From JAGQIB01 sp041393395 (lineage in GTDB: Bacteria; ARS69): a stretch of 64,000 bases of DNA. The translations under genes and the position numbers were made by a program. The notes under the pieces were generated by a model. It was given only the letters and a program-made list of their open reading frames with translations. It did no database searches and was not told the origin of the DNA. Shown in pieces: positions 8,312 to 16,330 of this stretch (positions are counted from its first letter, which is position 1; every line of letters begins with the position of its first letter). Location of the stretch: contig JAWKKG010000002.1 of NCBI GenBank assembly GCA_041393395.1, forward strand, positions 62,001 through 126,000, given 5' to 3'.

Positions 8312-9226
8312 CTAGGGTCGCGATTCGGTTCGGGGCGCTGCGGCCAGCGGCGCCCCCGCCGGGTCCGCCGCCCCCGCGGATCCCACCTCCGACAGCGCCA
8401 TCCCGGCGAGAATGATCGCGCCGCCGACCCACGCGGTGGGCGGCAACGACTCCCGGAACACGAGCCACGCGAAGAACGACGCGAACACCGGCTCCGTCGC
8501 GAAGATGAGCCCCGCGCGCGTGGGATCGATGGCTGGCTGGAACCGGAGCTGCAGCCAGGTGGTGGCGACCGTGCCGAGCAGCGCGGTGACGAGCAGCGCC
8601 ACGACGAGCGGAGCGGTCAGCCGGAAGTGCGGCTCCTCCAGCAGCGGGGCGCCCCCGAGCGCGAGACCGGATGTCACGACGAGCTGGGACACGAGCAGTC
8701 CGCCGGCGTGGAAACGATCGCCCACGCGCCCCACGAGCACGACGTGCAGCGCGAACAGCACCGCGCACGCCACGGTCCAGCTGTCGCCCGCGGTCCAGCC
8801 GCCGGCCGCCGGGGCGGTGAGCAGCCACATCCCCGGCAGGGCCACCACCAGTCCCAGAACGGAGAGCGGGCGTGGCTTCCTCCCGAGGACGAGTGCCGCC
8901 CACAGCGGCACGATCGCCACGTTCAGTCCGGTGAGGAACGCGGAGCGGGAGGGGCTGGTCGTGGTGAGGCCGATCGTCTGGGCGGCGAACCCGAGCGCGT
9001 ACACGATCCCGAGCGGGATCCCGGCCCGGAGCGCGGCCCGGGTGCCCCGACCGCGCCGGAGGAACGGCAGCGCGGCCACGGAGGCGATCACGAAGCGGGC
9101 GCCCAGAAACAGCAGCGGGGAGCTGTCCGCGAGGCCGGTCTTCACGGCTGCGAACGTGGTTCCCCAGAGGATCGCCACGCCCAGCAGCGCCAGGGGAGCC
9201 CAGGGATTCCGACGCGACCCGACCAT
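8312..9226 (-). CDS. EamA/DMT-family membrane transporter
   Basis: 304 residues with about ten predicted membrane segments in two EamA repeats. Repeat 1 begins LALLGVAILWGTTFAAVK and contains FLGARFVIASVAALPFL. Repeat 2 begins WTVACAVLFALHVVLVGR and contains the family-typical IDPTRAGLIFATEPVFASFFAWL. DMT transporters export amino acids, nucleosides or other small metabolites across the inner membrane; the substrate cannot be assigned. The ATG at 9226 begins MVGSRRNPWAPLAL; longer open frame upstream overlaps the divergent promoter and is ignored. It is convergent with the 7585 gene (19 nt between stops). Confidence 0.88.
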   Translation of the reverse strand: MVGSRRNPWAPLALLGVAILWGTTFAAVKTGLADSSPLLFLGARFVIASVAALPFLRRGRGTRAALRAGIPLGIVYALGFAAQTIGLTTTSPSRSAFLTGLNVAIVPLWAALVLGRKPRPLSVLGLVVALPGMWLLTAPAAGGWTAGDSWTVACAVLFALHVVLVGRVGDRFHAGGLLVSQLVVTSGLALGGAPLLEEPHFRLTAPLVVALLVTALLGTVATTWLQLRFQPAIDPTRAGLIFATEPVFASFFAWLVFRESLPPTAWVGGAIILAGMALSEVGSAGAADPAGAPLAAAPRTESRP

Positions 9227-9231
9227 CGTGG

Positions 9232-9237
9232 TATAGT
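9232..9237 (+). promoter_or_regulatory. Strong -10 box candidate for the 9321 gene
   Basis: TATAGT at 9232-9237 in an otherwise GC-rich intergenic stretch. The best -35 (TTCCGA or TCCGAC) is poor. It lies 83 nt before the ATG at 9321. Confidence 0.3.
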
Positions 9238-9320
9238 AGCGGCCCGTACCACGCACCGGCTTCCCCAAAGTGAACCGGCCTCCGTCCGGGGCCGTACCCA
9301 ACCCGATTCGAGGTCCACCG

Positions 9321-11747
9321 ATGCGACCAGTCCGGTCCCGCTGCTTGATTCCGTCTTGCCTGGGGCTGCTGGCCCTGGCTTCCTCGGCGTCGGCGCAGTC
9401 CGCCGTCCCCCCGTACAACGTGACCCTGCTCGCGAATCTCGACGAACACACGGGCGTCAACGACTGCTGGGGCTATTCCGCGCCGGGCGTGGAGATCGCG
9501 ATCTACGGGCACCAGAGCGGGACGGCGTTCGTCGACGCGACCGACCCCGAGAACGCCGCCGAGTACTGGAGTCTCGCCGGCCCGACCTCGATCTGGCGGG
9601 ACATCAAGACGTACCAGCACTACGCCTACATCGTCACCGAGGGGACGGGGTTCGGCACCGGGCTCCAGATCGTGGATCTCGCGAACCCGCTAAGCCCGGT
9701 CCACGTCCGCACCTACACGGACGGGTCATTCTCCTCCGCGCACAACATCTGGATCGACGAAGCTGCCGGCATCGCCTACGCGTGCGGCGCGGCGCCGGGC
9801 GGCGGCATGCACGTGCTCTCGCTCGCGGATCCGGAGAACCCCGTGGAGCTGGACTTCTTCGACTCGTACTACATCCACGACCTGTTCGTCGGAGGCGGGC
9901 GAGGATACGCCGGCGCGATCAACTCGGGTTCGCTGCGGATCATGAACACCACGAACCCCGCGAACATCACCACGCTCGCGAGCCACTTCTACAACGGCGC
10001 GAACACGCACAACGCGTGGCCGAACGTGGCCGGTACGCACGTCTGCACGTCGGACGAGGTGGGCGGCGGCCACTTCAAGATGTGGGACATCACGAACCTG
10101 TCCTCCATCTCGCTGACCTCGGAGTGGCGTCCGCCGGATCATCCGATCAGCATCATCCACAACATCCTGAACAAGAACGACCTCGCGTACATCTCCTGGT
10201 ACGCGGCCGGAGCGCGCATCCTCGACGTCACGGATCCGTACGAGCCGGTCGAGGTCGGCTTCTACGACACGAGCAACCGCGAGGGCGGCGGCTTCGAGGG
10301 CTGCTGGGGCGTGTACCCGTTCCGGGGCGACGACGTCTTCTACGCGTCGGATCGGCAGAACGGCCTGTTCATCCTCCGCTTCGACGGCGACTTCGCCGGC
10401 GAGATCCAGGGCACGGTGCGCAATCTCGCCACCAGCGCGCCGCTGGATTCCGCGCACGTGCGCATCCTCGGCACGGAGTTCGACTACCCCACGGACGGTG
10501 CGGGGACCTACTCCGGACTCATCTCCGGCGGCTCCTACCAGGTGGTCACGACGCGGTTCGGCTACCAGCCCGACACGGCGAACGTGGTCATCCCGCCGAA
10601 CGGCGTGCTCGTGCACGACGTGGACCTGCAGGCGATCCCGAACGGGACGGTGGAGATCACGCTGCTCTCCGCGCGGGACGGGCAGCCGATCGTGGGCGCA
10701 CGCGGCTTCGTCTTCGACTCGCCGATCGTCGATCTGGAGACCGACGCGAACGGTCAGGTGACGATCCCGGGCCTCCCGGCCGGCATTCCCTGGACGGCGC
10801 GCTTCGGCAAGTTCGGTTTCGAGCTCACCGACGTGCAGGTCGTGCCGGCGGTCGGCACGACGACTCCGGTGAGCGCGAACGCGAACCCCGGTTTCTTCGA
10901 CGACTTCCAGGCCGATCAGGCCTGGGTCAGCGGCGCCCCCGGCGACGACGCCACCGACGGGCTGTGGGAACGGGCGATTCCGTTCGGCAGCTACTGGCTC
11001 GGACCGGTCGGCCCGGACGTGGACGCGTCCGGCCTCGACACCGGCTACGCCTGGGTCACCGAGAATCACACGCCCTCGTTCGTCGGCACGTCGGACGTGG
11101 ACAACGGCCGCACGACGCTGCTCTCGCCGGTGTTCGACGCGAGCGGCTTCGGAACGGTGGGGCTCCGGTACCAGCGCTGGTTCTCGAACCGCGCGCCGTC
11201 CCAGAGCGACGACGAGTTCCGGACCGACGTCAGCACGGACGGCGGCTCCACCTGGACGAACCTCGAGACGCTCTCGTTCGGGACGGACTCCTGGGCGGAG
11301 GTCACGATCGACCTGAGCTCGGTGGTCACCCCGACGGCCACGATGCAGCTGCGTTTCGTGGCCGAGGACCTCGGAGCCGATCAGTACGTCGAGGCGGGCG
11401 TCGACGAGGTCGCCCTGCTCTTCGGCGCCACCGACGCACCGGGGGAGATCGCCGCGGGCTCGCTCTCGTCGCTGTCGCTTTCGGCTCCCGTGCCGAATCC
11501 GGCCCGGGATCGGCAGGAGATCCGATTCGACGTCCCGGCCGCGGGGCCGGCGATGCTCGCCGTCTACGACGTCGGCGGCCGCCGGGTGGCCACTCTCCTC
11601 GGCGGCAGCCGGGTGGCGGCCGGCCGGCAGTCCGTGACCTGGTCCGGCCGGGACGACGCGGGACGGGAGGTCGCGCCGGGCGTGTACTTCGCGAAGCTGG
11701 AGGCGGCGGGGGAGGTCCGGACCCGGAAGATCACCCGGATCCGCTGA
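9321..11747 (+). CDS. Secreted LVIVD-repeat (choice-of-anchor B type) protein with FlgD-like C-terminal domain
   Basis: 808 residues. Signal peptide at 1-31 (ending ASSASAQ). Residues about 35-370 form an LVIVD beta-propeller with repeats such as LQIVDLANPLSPVHVRTY, MHVLSLADPENPVEL and ARILDVTDPYEPVEVGFY. Residues about 375-460 and 460-530 look like carboxypeptidase-regulatory-type Ig domains. A jelly-roll-like region with STDGGSTWTNLETLSF follows. The last 85 residues are a FlgD-like Ig domain (PVPNPARDRQEIRF, LAVYDVGGRRVATLL, APGVYFAKLEA) ending KITRIR. That end domain is the type-A sorting signal form of FCB-group bacteria. Start: ATG at 9321 after GAGG. Likely surface or extracellular; enzymatic role not visible. 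Confidence 0.87.
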   Translation: MRPVRSRCLIPSCLGLLALASSASAQSAVPPYNVTLLANLDEHTGVNDCWGYSAPGVEIAIYGHQSGTAFVDATDPENAAEYWSLAGPTSIWRDIKTYQHYAYIVTEGTGFGTGLQIVDLANPLSPVHVRTYTDGSFSSAHNIWIDEAAGIAYACGAAPGGGMHVLSLADPENPVELDFFDSYYIHDLFVGGGRGYAGAINSGSLRIMNTTNPANITTLASHFYNGANTHNAWPNVAGTHVCTSDEVGGGHFKMWDITNLSSISLTSEWRPPDHPISIIHNILNKNDLAYISWYAAGARILDVTDPYEPVEVGFYDTSNREGGGFEGCWGVYPFRGDDVFYASDRQNGLFILRFDGDFAGEIQGTVRNLATSAPLDSAHVRILGTEFDYPTDGAGTYSGLISGGSYQVVTTRFGYQPDTANVVIPPNGVLVHDVDLQAIPNGTVEITLLSARDGQPIVGARGFVFDSPIVDLETDANGQVTIPGLPAGIPWTARFGKFGFELTDVQVVPAVGTTTPVSANANPGFFDDFQADQAWVSGAPGDDATDGLWERAIPFGSYWLGPVGPDVDASGLDTGYAWVTENHTPSFVGTSDVDNGRTTLLSPVFDASGFGTVGLRYQRWFSNRAPSQSDDEFRTDVSTDGGSTWTNLETLSFGTDSWAEVTIDLSSVVTPTATMQLRFVAEDLGADQYVEAGVDEVALLFGATDAPGEIAAGSLSSLSLSAPVPNPARDRQEIRFDVPAAGPAMLAVYDVGGRRVATLLGGSRVAAGRQSVTWSGRDDAGREVAPGVYFAKLEAAGEVRTRKITRIR

Positions 11748-11771
11748 TCCGGCGACCGTGCGCTCGAGAGA

Positions 11772-11812
11772 ACGGGCCGGCCCCCGCGAGGAGCCGGCCC
11801 GTTTCCGTTCCG
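11772..11812 (+). terminator. Terminator after the 9321 gene
   Basis: ACGGGCCGGC (11772-11781) pairs with GCCGGCCCGT (11793-11802), followed by TTCCGTTC. The stem resembles the rocD terminator. Confidence 0.7.
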
Positions 11813-11842
11813 TACCGGGCGGTACGGAATCGTGCGACGTCG

Positions 11843-12205
11843 TCAGGAATTCGACGGGACCGGGATCGGCTCCCGCGGCCCCTTCTCTCCGCGCGTGAAG
11901 TGCTCCACCGTGTCCTCGCCGAGCCGCCAGGACCACTGCACTTCCTTGCCGTTCAGGAGGCCGGGGAAGTCCACGAGCCCGCGCTCGAAGTCCCGGAGAT
12001 GGCAGCCGATCTCGTTCAGTTCCTGGATGAACTCCGCGAGCTCGCGCATGATGCGATCGTGCTCGGGGGAGGAGTTGCCGTACTCCTCGCGGACCTTCAC
12101 GAGGTCCTGCCAGCGCTCGGCCACGTCACCGACGATCGAGCGCACGAGCGGAAGCGCGCGATTCGCTTCCTCGACCGAAAAGATCACCTTGTTCTTCGTC
12201 GCCAT
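11843..12205 (-). CDS. DUF2203 family protein
   Basis: 120 residues, cytosolic. It matches the DUF2203 pattern: FSVEEANRALPLVRSIVGDV at the N-terminus, a helical middle ending ELNEIGCHLRDFERGLVDFP, and the closing WRLGEDTVEHFTRG segment. Biochemical function is not established. The ATG at 12205 has GGAGGGG 6 nt upstream. It starts 20 nt after the korB stop, so it is probably the last gene of the ptsI-DHH-korA-korB transcript. Confidence 0.85.
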   Translation of the reverse strand: MATKNKVIFSVEEANRALPLVRSIVGDVAERWQDLVKVREEYGNSSPEHDRIMRELAEFIQELNEIGCHLRDFERGLVDFPGLLNGKEVQWSWRLGEDTVEHFTRGEKGPREPIPVPSNS

Positions 12206-12225
12206 CGCACCCCTCCGCACACAGG

Positions 12226-13272
12226 CTATCGGCCGTTCCGGCCCCCATCTTGAACTTCCCAGACGTCGCCTTCCTCGAGCAGGGCCGCGAGATTCCCTGC
12301 GCCCTCGGCGTCCTGCGCGCGTCCGATCTGCGCACGGATCTCGGTCTCCAGCGTGGGGCGATGGACGGCGCGGAACACGCCGATCGGTACCGGGAAGTCC
12401 GGCGACTCCATGCGGCTCAGCTGGAACGCGCGCGACGGACGCTCGCGCGTCTCGTCGTGCACGAGGAGATCGGCCTCGGTGATCCCGTCCTCGCCGAGGC
12501 GCACGACCTCCAGCCCCTCGTCGCGGAACACCAGTCCGCGGTCGCGATCCTTGCCGAAGATCATCGGCTGACCGTGCACGAGTTCGATCTGCGCGTCCGA
12601 GCGGACCTCGCGCTCGGTCATGGTCTTGAAGGCGCCGTCGTTGAAGATGTTGCAGTTCTGGTAGATCTCCACGAACGACGTCCCGCGATGCTCCGCCGCG
12701 CGGCGGATCGTGTCGCGCAGGTGCGCGCCGTAGACGTCGACACTGCGCGCGACGAACGTCGCGTCCGCGCCGAGCGCCAGGCTGATCGGATTGAACGGCG
12801 GGTCCACGGTGCCGTACGGCGACGACTTCGTGCGCTTGCCGAACTCGGACGTGGGGGAGGCCTGCCCCTTGGTGAGACCGTAGATCCGGTTGTTGAACAG
12901 CAGCACGACCACGTCGAGGTTCCGGCGGAGCAGGTGGATCAGGTGGTTGCCGCCGATCGAGAGCGCGTCGCCGTCGCCGGTCACCACCCACACCGACAGA
13001 TCCGGATTCGCGACCTTCACGCCGGTCGCGATCGCGGGTGCGCGCCCATGGATCGTGTGGAAGCCGAACGTGTTCATGTAGTACGGGAAGCGGCTCGAGC
13101 ACCCGATGCCGGAGACGAACACGAACTTCTCGCGCGGGATGCCGAGATCGGGCAGCACGTTCTGGACCGCGGACAGGATCGAGTAGTCCCCGCACCCCGG
13201 ACACCAGCGCACTTCCTGGTCGGAGACGAACGCCTTCTTGTCGAGCGGCTGTCCTTCCGTCGTCGTCGTCAT
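12226..13272 (-). CDS. korB: 2-oxoacid:ferredoxin oxidoreductase beta subunit
   Basis: 348 residues. With KorA it interconverts 2-oxoglutarate (or a related 2-oxoacid) with the acyl-CoA, CO2 and reduced ferredoxin. It shows the Fe-S ligand motif WCPGCGDYSIL, the GIGCSSRFPYY motif, and the thiamine pyrophosphate/Mg motif VTGDGDALSIGGNH followed by LFNNRIYGLTKGQASPTS. This is the KorB pattern. TGA of korA and ATG of korB are separated by one base. No separate ferredoxin-like delta subunit is nearby, so it should use an external ferredoxin. Confidence 0.94.
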   Translation of the reverse strand: MTTTTEGQPLDKKAFVSDQEVRWCPGCGDYSILSAVQNVLPDLGIPREKFVFVSGIGCSSRFPYYMNTFGFHTIHGRAPAIATGVKVANPDLSVWVVTGDGDALSIGGNHLIHLLRRNLDVVVLLFNNRIYGLTKGQASPTSEFGKRTKSSPYGTVDPPFNPISLALGADATFVARSVDVYGAHLRDTIRRAAEHRGTSFVEIYQNCNIFNDGAFKTMTEREVRSDAQIELVHGQPMIFGKDRDRGLVFRDEGLEVVRLGEDGITEADLLVHDETRERPSRAFQLSRMESPDFPVPIGVFRAVHRPTLETEIRAQIGRAQDAEGAGNLAALLEEGDVWEVQDGGRNGR

Positions 13273-13273
13273 G

Positions 13274-15127
13274 TCAGCTCTTCTCCGCTTCCTCGATCGC
13301 GGCGACGATCTCGGAGCTCTTGAACGGCTTGCCCTGGATCTTGGTCACGGCCTTCGCGTCCACGAGATAGCGACCGCGCAGCACGAACGCGAGCTGGCCG
13401 AGGTTCAACTCGGGCACGATCACGCGCTCGTAGCGCGACAGGATCTCGCCGAGGTTCTTCGGGAACGGGTTCAGATGGCGCAGGTGCACCCAGGCCACCT
13501 GCGAGCCGCGCGCGCGCACCGTGCGCAACGCGCTCCGGATCGCGCCGTAGGTGCTGCCCCAGCCCACGACGAGCACCTTGCCGCGTTCCGGTCCGTCGAC
13601 CGCGGCCTCGGGAATGTCGTTCGCGATGTTCGCCACGCGCTCGGCCCGGAGCTCGCTCATCCGTTCGTGGTTCGCGCCGTCGTAGTTCACGTGCCCGGTC
13701 CGGTCCTGCTTCTCGAGCCCGCCGATGCGATGTTCGAGCCCCGGCGTGCCGGGCACGGCCCACGGTCGGGCCAGCGTGCGGGGATCGCGATCGTAGGGGA
13801 GGAAGCCCTCCGGATCGGTGCGGTACTTCACGGGGATCCTCGGCAGGTCGTCCACCGACGGAAGCGCCCACGGCTCCGCGCCGTTCGCGAGGTAGCCGTC
13901 CGAGAGGAGGATCACCGGCGTCATGTACGTGAGCGCGATGCGCACCGCCTCGATCGCCACCCAGAAGCAGTCGCCGGGCGACGACGCGGAGACCACCGGA
14001 ATCGGCGCCTCGCTGTTGCGGCCGTAGAGCGCCTGGAAGAGGTCCGCCTGCTCGGTCTTCGTGGGCAGCCCGGTGGAGGGGCCGCCCCGCTGGATGTCCA
14101 CCGCGACCAGCGGGATCTCCGCCGCCACCGCGAGGCCGAGCGCCTCGGTCTTGAGCGCCATGCCGGGGCCGCTCGTCGTGGTGATCGCGATCTTCCCGGC
14201 GTAGGCGGCGCCGATCGCCACGCACACGGCGGAGATCTCGTCTTCCGCCTGGAACGTGACGACGCCGAATCGCTTGTAGCGCGAGATCTGGTGCAGGACG
14301 TCGCTGGCCGGCGTGATCGGGTAGCCGGCGAGGAACAGCGGAATCCCCGCGCGATCGCTCGCCGCCACGAAGCCCAGCGCGAGCGCGGCGTTGCCGTTCA
14401 GGTTGCGGTAGCGTCCCGGCGGGAACGTCGCGGGAGCGACCTCGTACGTCGTCTGGAAGAGACGCGTGGCGTCGGCGTACGCGACGCCGCCCTTCAGCGC
14501 CGTGACGTTCGCCTGGACCACGTCCGGACGCTTGCCGAAGTACCGCTCGAGCCAGGCCTCCGTCGGCTCGGTCGGACGGTTGTACAGGTAGTACATGATC
14601 CCGAGCGCGAAGAAGTTCTTGCAGCGATCGACCTGCTTGCGCGGCAGGTCGAGGCTCTCGAGCGCCTTGCGCGTGAGCGTGGTGAGGGGGACCGAGACCA
14701 GCCGATAGCCCTCGAGCGAACCGTCTTCCAGCGGATTGGAGTCGTAACCCGCGAGCTTGAGGTTCTTGTCCGCGAAGTTGTCCGAGTTCACGATCAGGAG
14801 ACCGTTCAGCGGAAGGTCGCGGAGATTCACGCGGAGCGCGGCCGGATTCATCGCCACGAGCGCGTCGGGCTCGTCACCGGGCGTGTCCACGTCGTGGCTC
14901 GCGAAGTTGATCTGGAAACCCGAGACGCCCGGCAGCGAACCGGCGGGGGCGCGGATCTCGGCCGGGAAGTCGGGGAACGTGCTCACGTCGTTCCCCAGGA
15001 TCGCCGCCGTGTTCGTGAACTGGTTCCCCGTCACCTGCATGCCGTCGCCGGAGTCACCGGCGAAGCGCACGACGACGCGGTCCACCTTCTCGCGCTGGAT
15101 CTCGGGACTCCGGGTCTCGGTGGTCAT
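13274..15127 (-). CDS. korA: 2-oxoacid:ferredoxin oxidoreductase fused gamma-alpha subunit
   Basis: 617 residues. The N-terminal gamma domain (about 15-200) begins VVRFAGDSGDGMQVTGNQF and contains FPAEIRAPAGSLPGVSGFQI. The alpha (pyrimidine-binding) domain starts near 220 with NGNAALALGFVAA, LFLAGYPITPASDVLH and TTSGPGMALKTEALGLAV, and the C-terminal domain follows with VVGWGSTYGAI. The gamma-alpha fusion is typical of two-subunit KorAB enzymes. The ATG at 15127 is preceded by GGAAGAGA. It lies 46 nt after the DHH gene on the minus strand. Together with fumC at 37685 it suggests a TCA-type cycle that uses ferredoxin for 2-oxoglutarate. Confidence 0.94.
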   Translation of the reverse strand: MTTETRSPEIQREKVDRVVVRFAGDSGDGMQVTGNQFTNTAAILGNDVSTFPDFPAEIRAPAGSLPGVSGFQINFASHDVDTPGDEPDALVAMNPAALRVNLRDLPLNGLLIVNSDNFADKNLKLAGYDSNPLEDGSLEGYRLVSVPLTTLTRKALESLDLPRKQVDRCKNFFALGIMYYLYNRPTEPTEAWLERYFGKRPDVVQANVTALKGGVAYADATRLFQTTYEVAPATFPPGRYRNLNGNAALALGFVAASDRAGIPLFLAGYPITPASDVLHQISRYKRFGVVTFQAEDEISAVCVAIGAAYAGKIAITTTSGPGMALKTEALGLAVAAEIPLVAVDIQRGGPSTGLPTKTEQADLFQALYGRNSEAPIPVVSASSPGDCFWVAIEAVRIALTYMTPVILLSDGYLANGAEPWALPSVDDLPRIPVKYRTDPEGFLPYDRDPRTLARPWAVPGTPGLEHRIGGLEKQDRTGHVNYDGANHERMSELRAERVANIANDIPEAAVDGPERGKVLVVGWGSTYGAIRSALRTVRARGSQVAWVHLRHLNPFPKNLGEILSRYERVIVPELNLGQLAFVLRGRYLVDAKAVTKIQGKPFKSSEIVAAIEEAEKS

Positions 15128-15173
15128 TCTCTTCCGTTTCCGTTCGGTCGGGGTGATGGGCGGCGCGGCCCCG

Positions 15174-16259
15174 TCAGTCGGCGGCGACCTTCTCGGGAAT
15201 CTCCATGGGCTTGCTGCGGATCGGCTTGGGGACGAGCGGCTCTCCCTCGCGGCCCGCGATCTCGGTGACCTCGAGGAAACGTCGGCACAGTTCCTGGGAT
15301 GCGGACTCCTCGGTCGCCGGTTCGAAGCGGTCGATGAAGGCGATCCCGCCGGCCATCATGCCGTGGCCACCGGCCTTTCCTTCCTTGCCGACGATCTTCA
15401 TGATCTTGCGGCCCGCGTGGCCGGAGCGATCGCGCGTACGCAGCGAGAGGTAGCAGATGCCCTCGCGGTGGCCCACGCAGAGTGCCCACCGGGTCGACTC
15501 CAGCCGCAGGATCATGTCGCAGAACTCGGCGCAGAAATCCGGATTCGAGACCTCGCCGAGCCGCGTGAACGTCACGTCGCCGAACAGGGTCGTGCGGGAG
15601 AGGGCATAGCCCATCTGCCCGAAGTACTCCCGCGGGACGCCCGCGTTCTCGATCTCGTAGATGCGCCGGAAGTCGACCATCGGCATCAGCGCCAGGTACG
15701 CCTCGCGGTCGGCCTTCGACGCCTCTCGCGTGAGCGCCTGCGTCTCCGTGCGGATGCCGTAGAAGAGCGCGGTCGCGAGGTCGGCGTCCGGCTTCGCGCG
15801 CGCGGCCTTCAGGTACTCGTACATCATCGTCGCCGTGGCCCCGAACCGGGTCCGCACGTCGTGGAACTTCACCGGGCGTGTCTCCCGACGAAGCGGATGG
15901 TGATCGAGCACCGCGAGCGGACGCTTGCCGGCGGGCAGGGAGTTGTTCCCGGTGCGCGGCTGGGTGTCCACGAGCGCGAACTGCTGATAGCTCGCGATGT
16001 CGAGGTCGGTGAGCGGCTTGATGTCGGCCTTTACCGCCTTCACCAGGGTGCGGTTCTCCGCCCGCCCCACGATGCCGCCGTACCCGATGTCCACGGACAG
16101 CTTCTTGACCCGCTTCTGCAGGAGATGCTTCAGCGCCATGGCGGCCGCGATCGCATCCGGATCCGGGTAGTCGTGGGTGAGCACGAGGGCGCGCTCGACT
16201 CCCTGGAACGCGCGGAGGAGCCTCTTGAGCCGCGTTCGACTGGACTCGGTGATCTTCAT
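15174..16259 (-). CDS. DHH-family phosphoesterase
   Basis: 361 residues. DHH/DHHA1 proteins hydrolyse phosphodiesters such as nanoRNA or cyclic dinucleotides with Mn. Visible metal motifs: LTHDYPDPDAIAAAMAL (motif I), ALVDTQPRTGNNS (motif II), LAVLDHHPLR (the DHH motif) and the helix near LFYGIRTETQALTREA. The DHHA1-like part holds GHREGICYLSLRTRDRSGHAG and GKAGGHGMMAGG. All expected metal ligands are present, so it should be active; the substrate (NrnA-like nanoRNA or c-di-AMP/pAp) is not determined. The ATG at 16259 follows GAAGGG. It lies between ptsI and korA, all on one strand. Confidence 0.9.
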   Translation of the reverse strand: MKITESSRTRLKRLLRAFQGVERALVLTHDYPDPDAIAAAMALKHLLQKRVKKLSVDIGYGGIVGRAENRTLVKAVKADIKPLTDLDIASYQQFALVDTQPRTGNNSLPAGKRPLAVLDHHPLRRETRPVKFHDVRTRFGATATMMYEYLKAARAKPDADLATALFYGIRTETQALTREASKADREAYLALMPMVDFRRIYEIENAGVPREYFGQMGYALSRTTLFGDVTFTRLGEVSNPDFCAEFCDMILRLESTRWALCVGHREGICYLSLRTRDRSGHAGRKIMKIVGKEGKAGGHGMMAGGIAFIDRFEPATEESASQELCRRFLEVTEIAGREGEPLVPKPIRSKPMEIPEKVAAD

Positions 16260-16330
16260 GCACCCTTCCCGGAAAGCGTCGCGGGAGTCTACCAGCCGAC
16301 CCGCGGGCCAGCCACCCCGGAGCCTCCGGG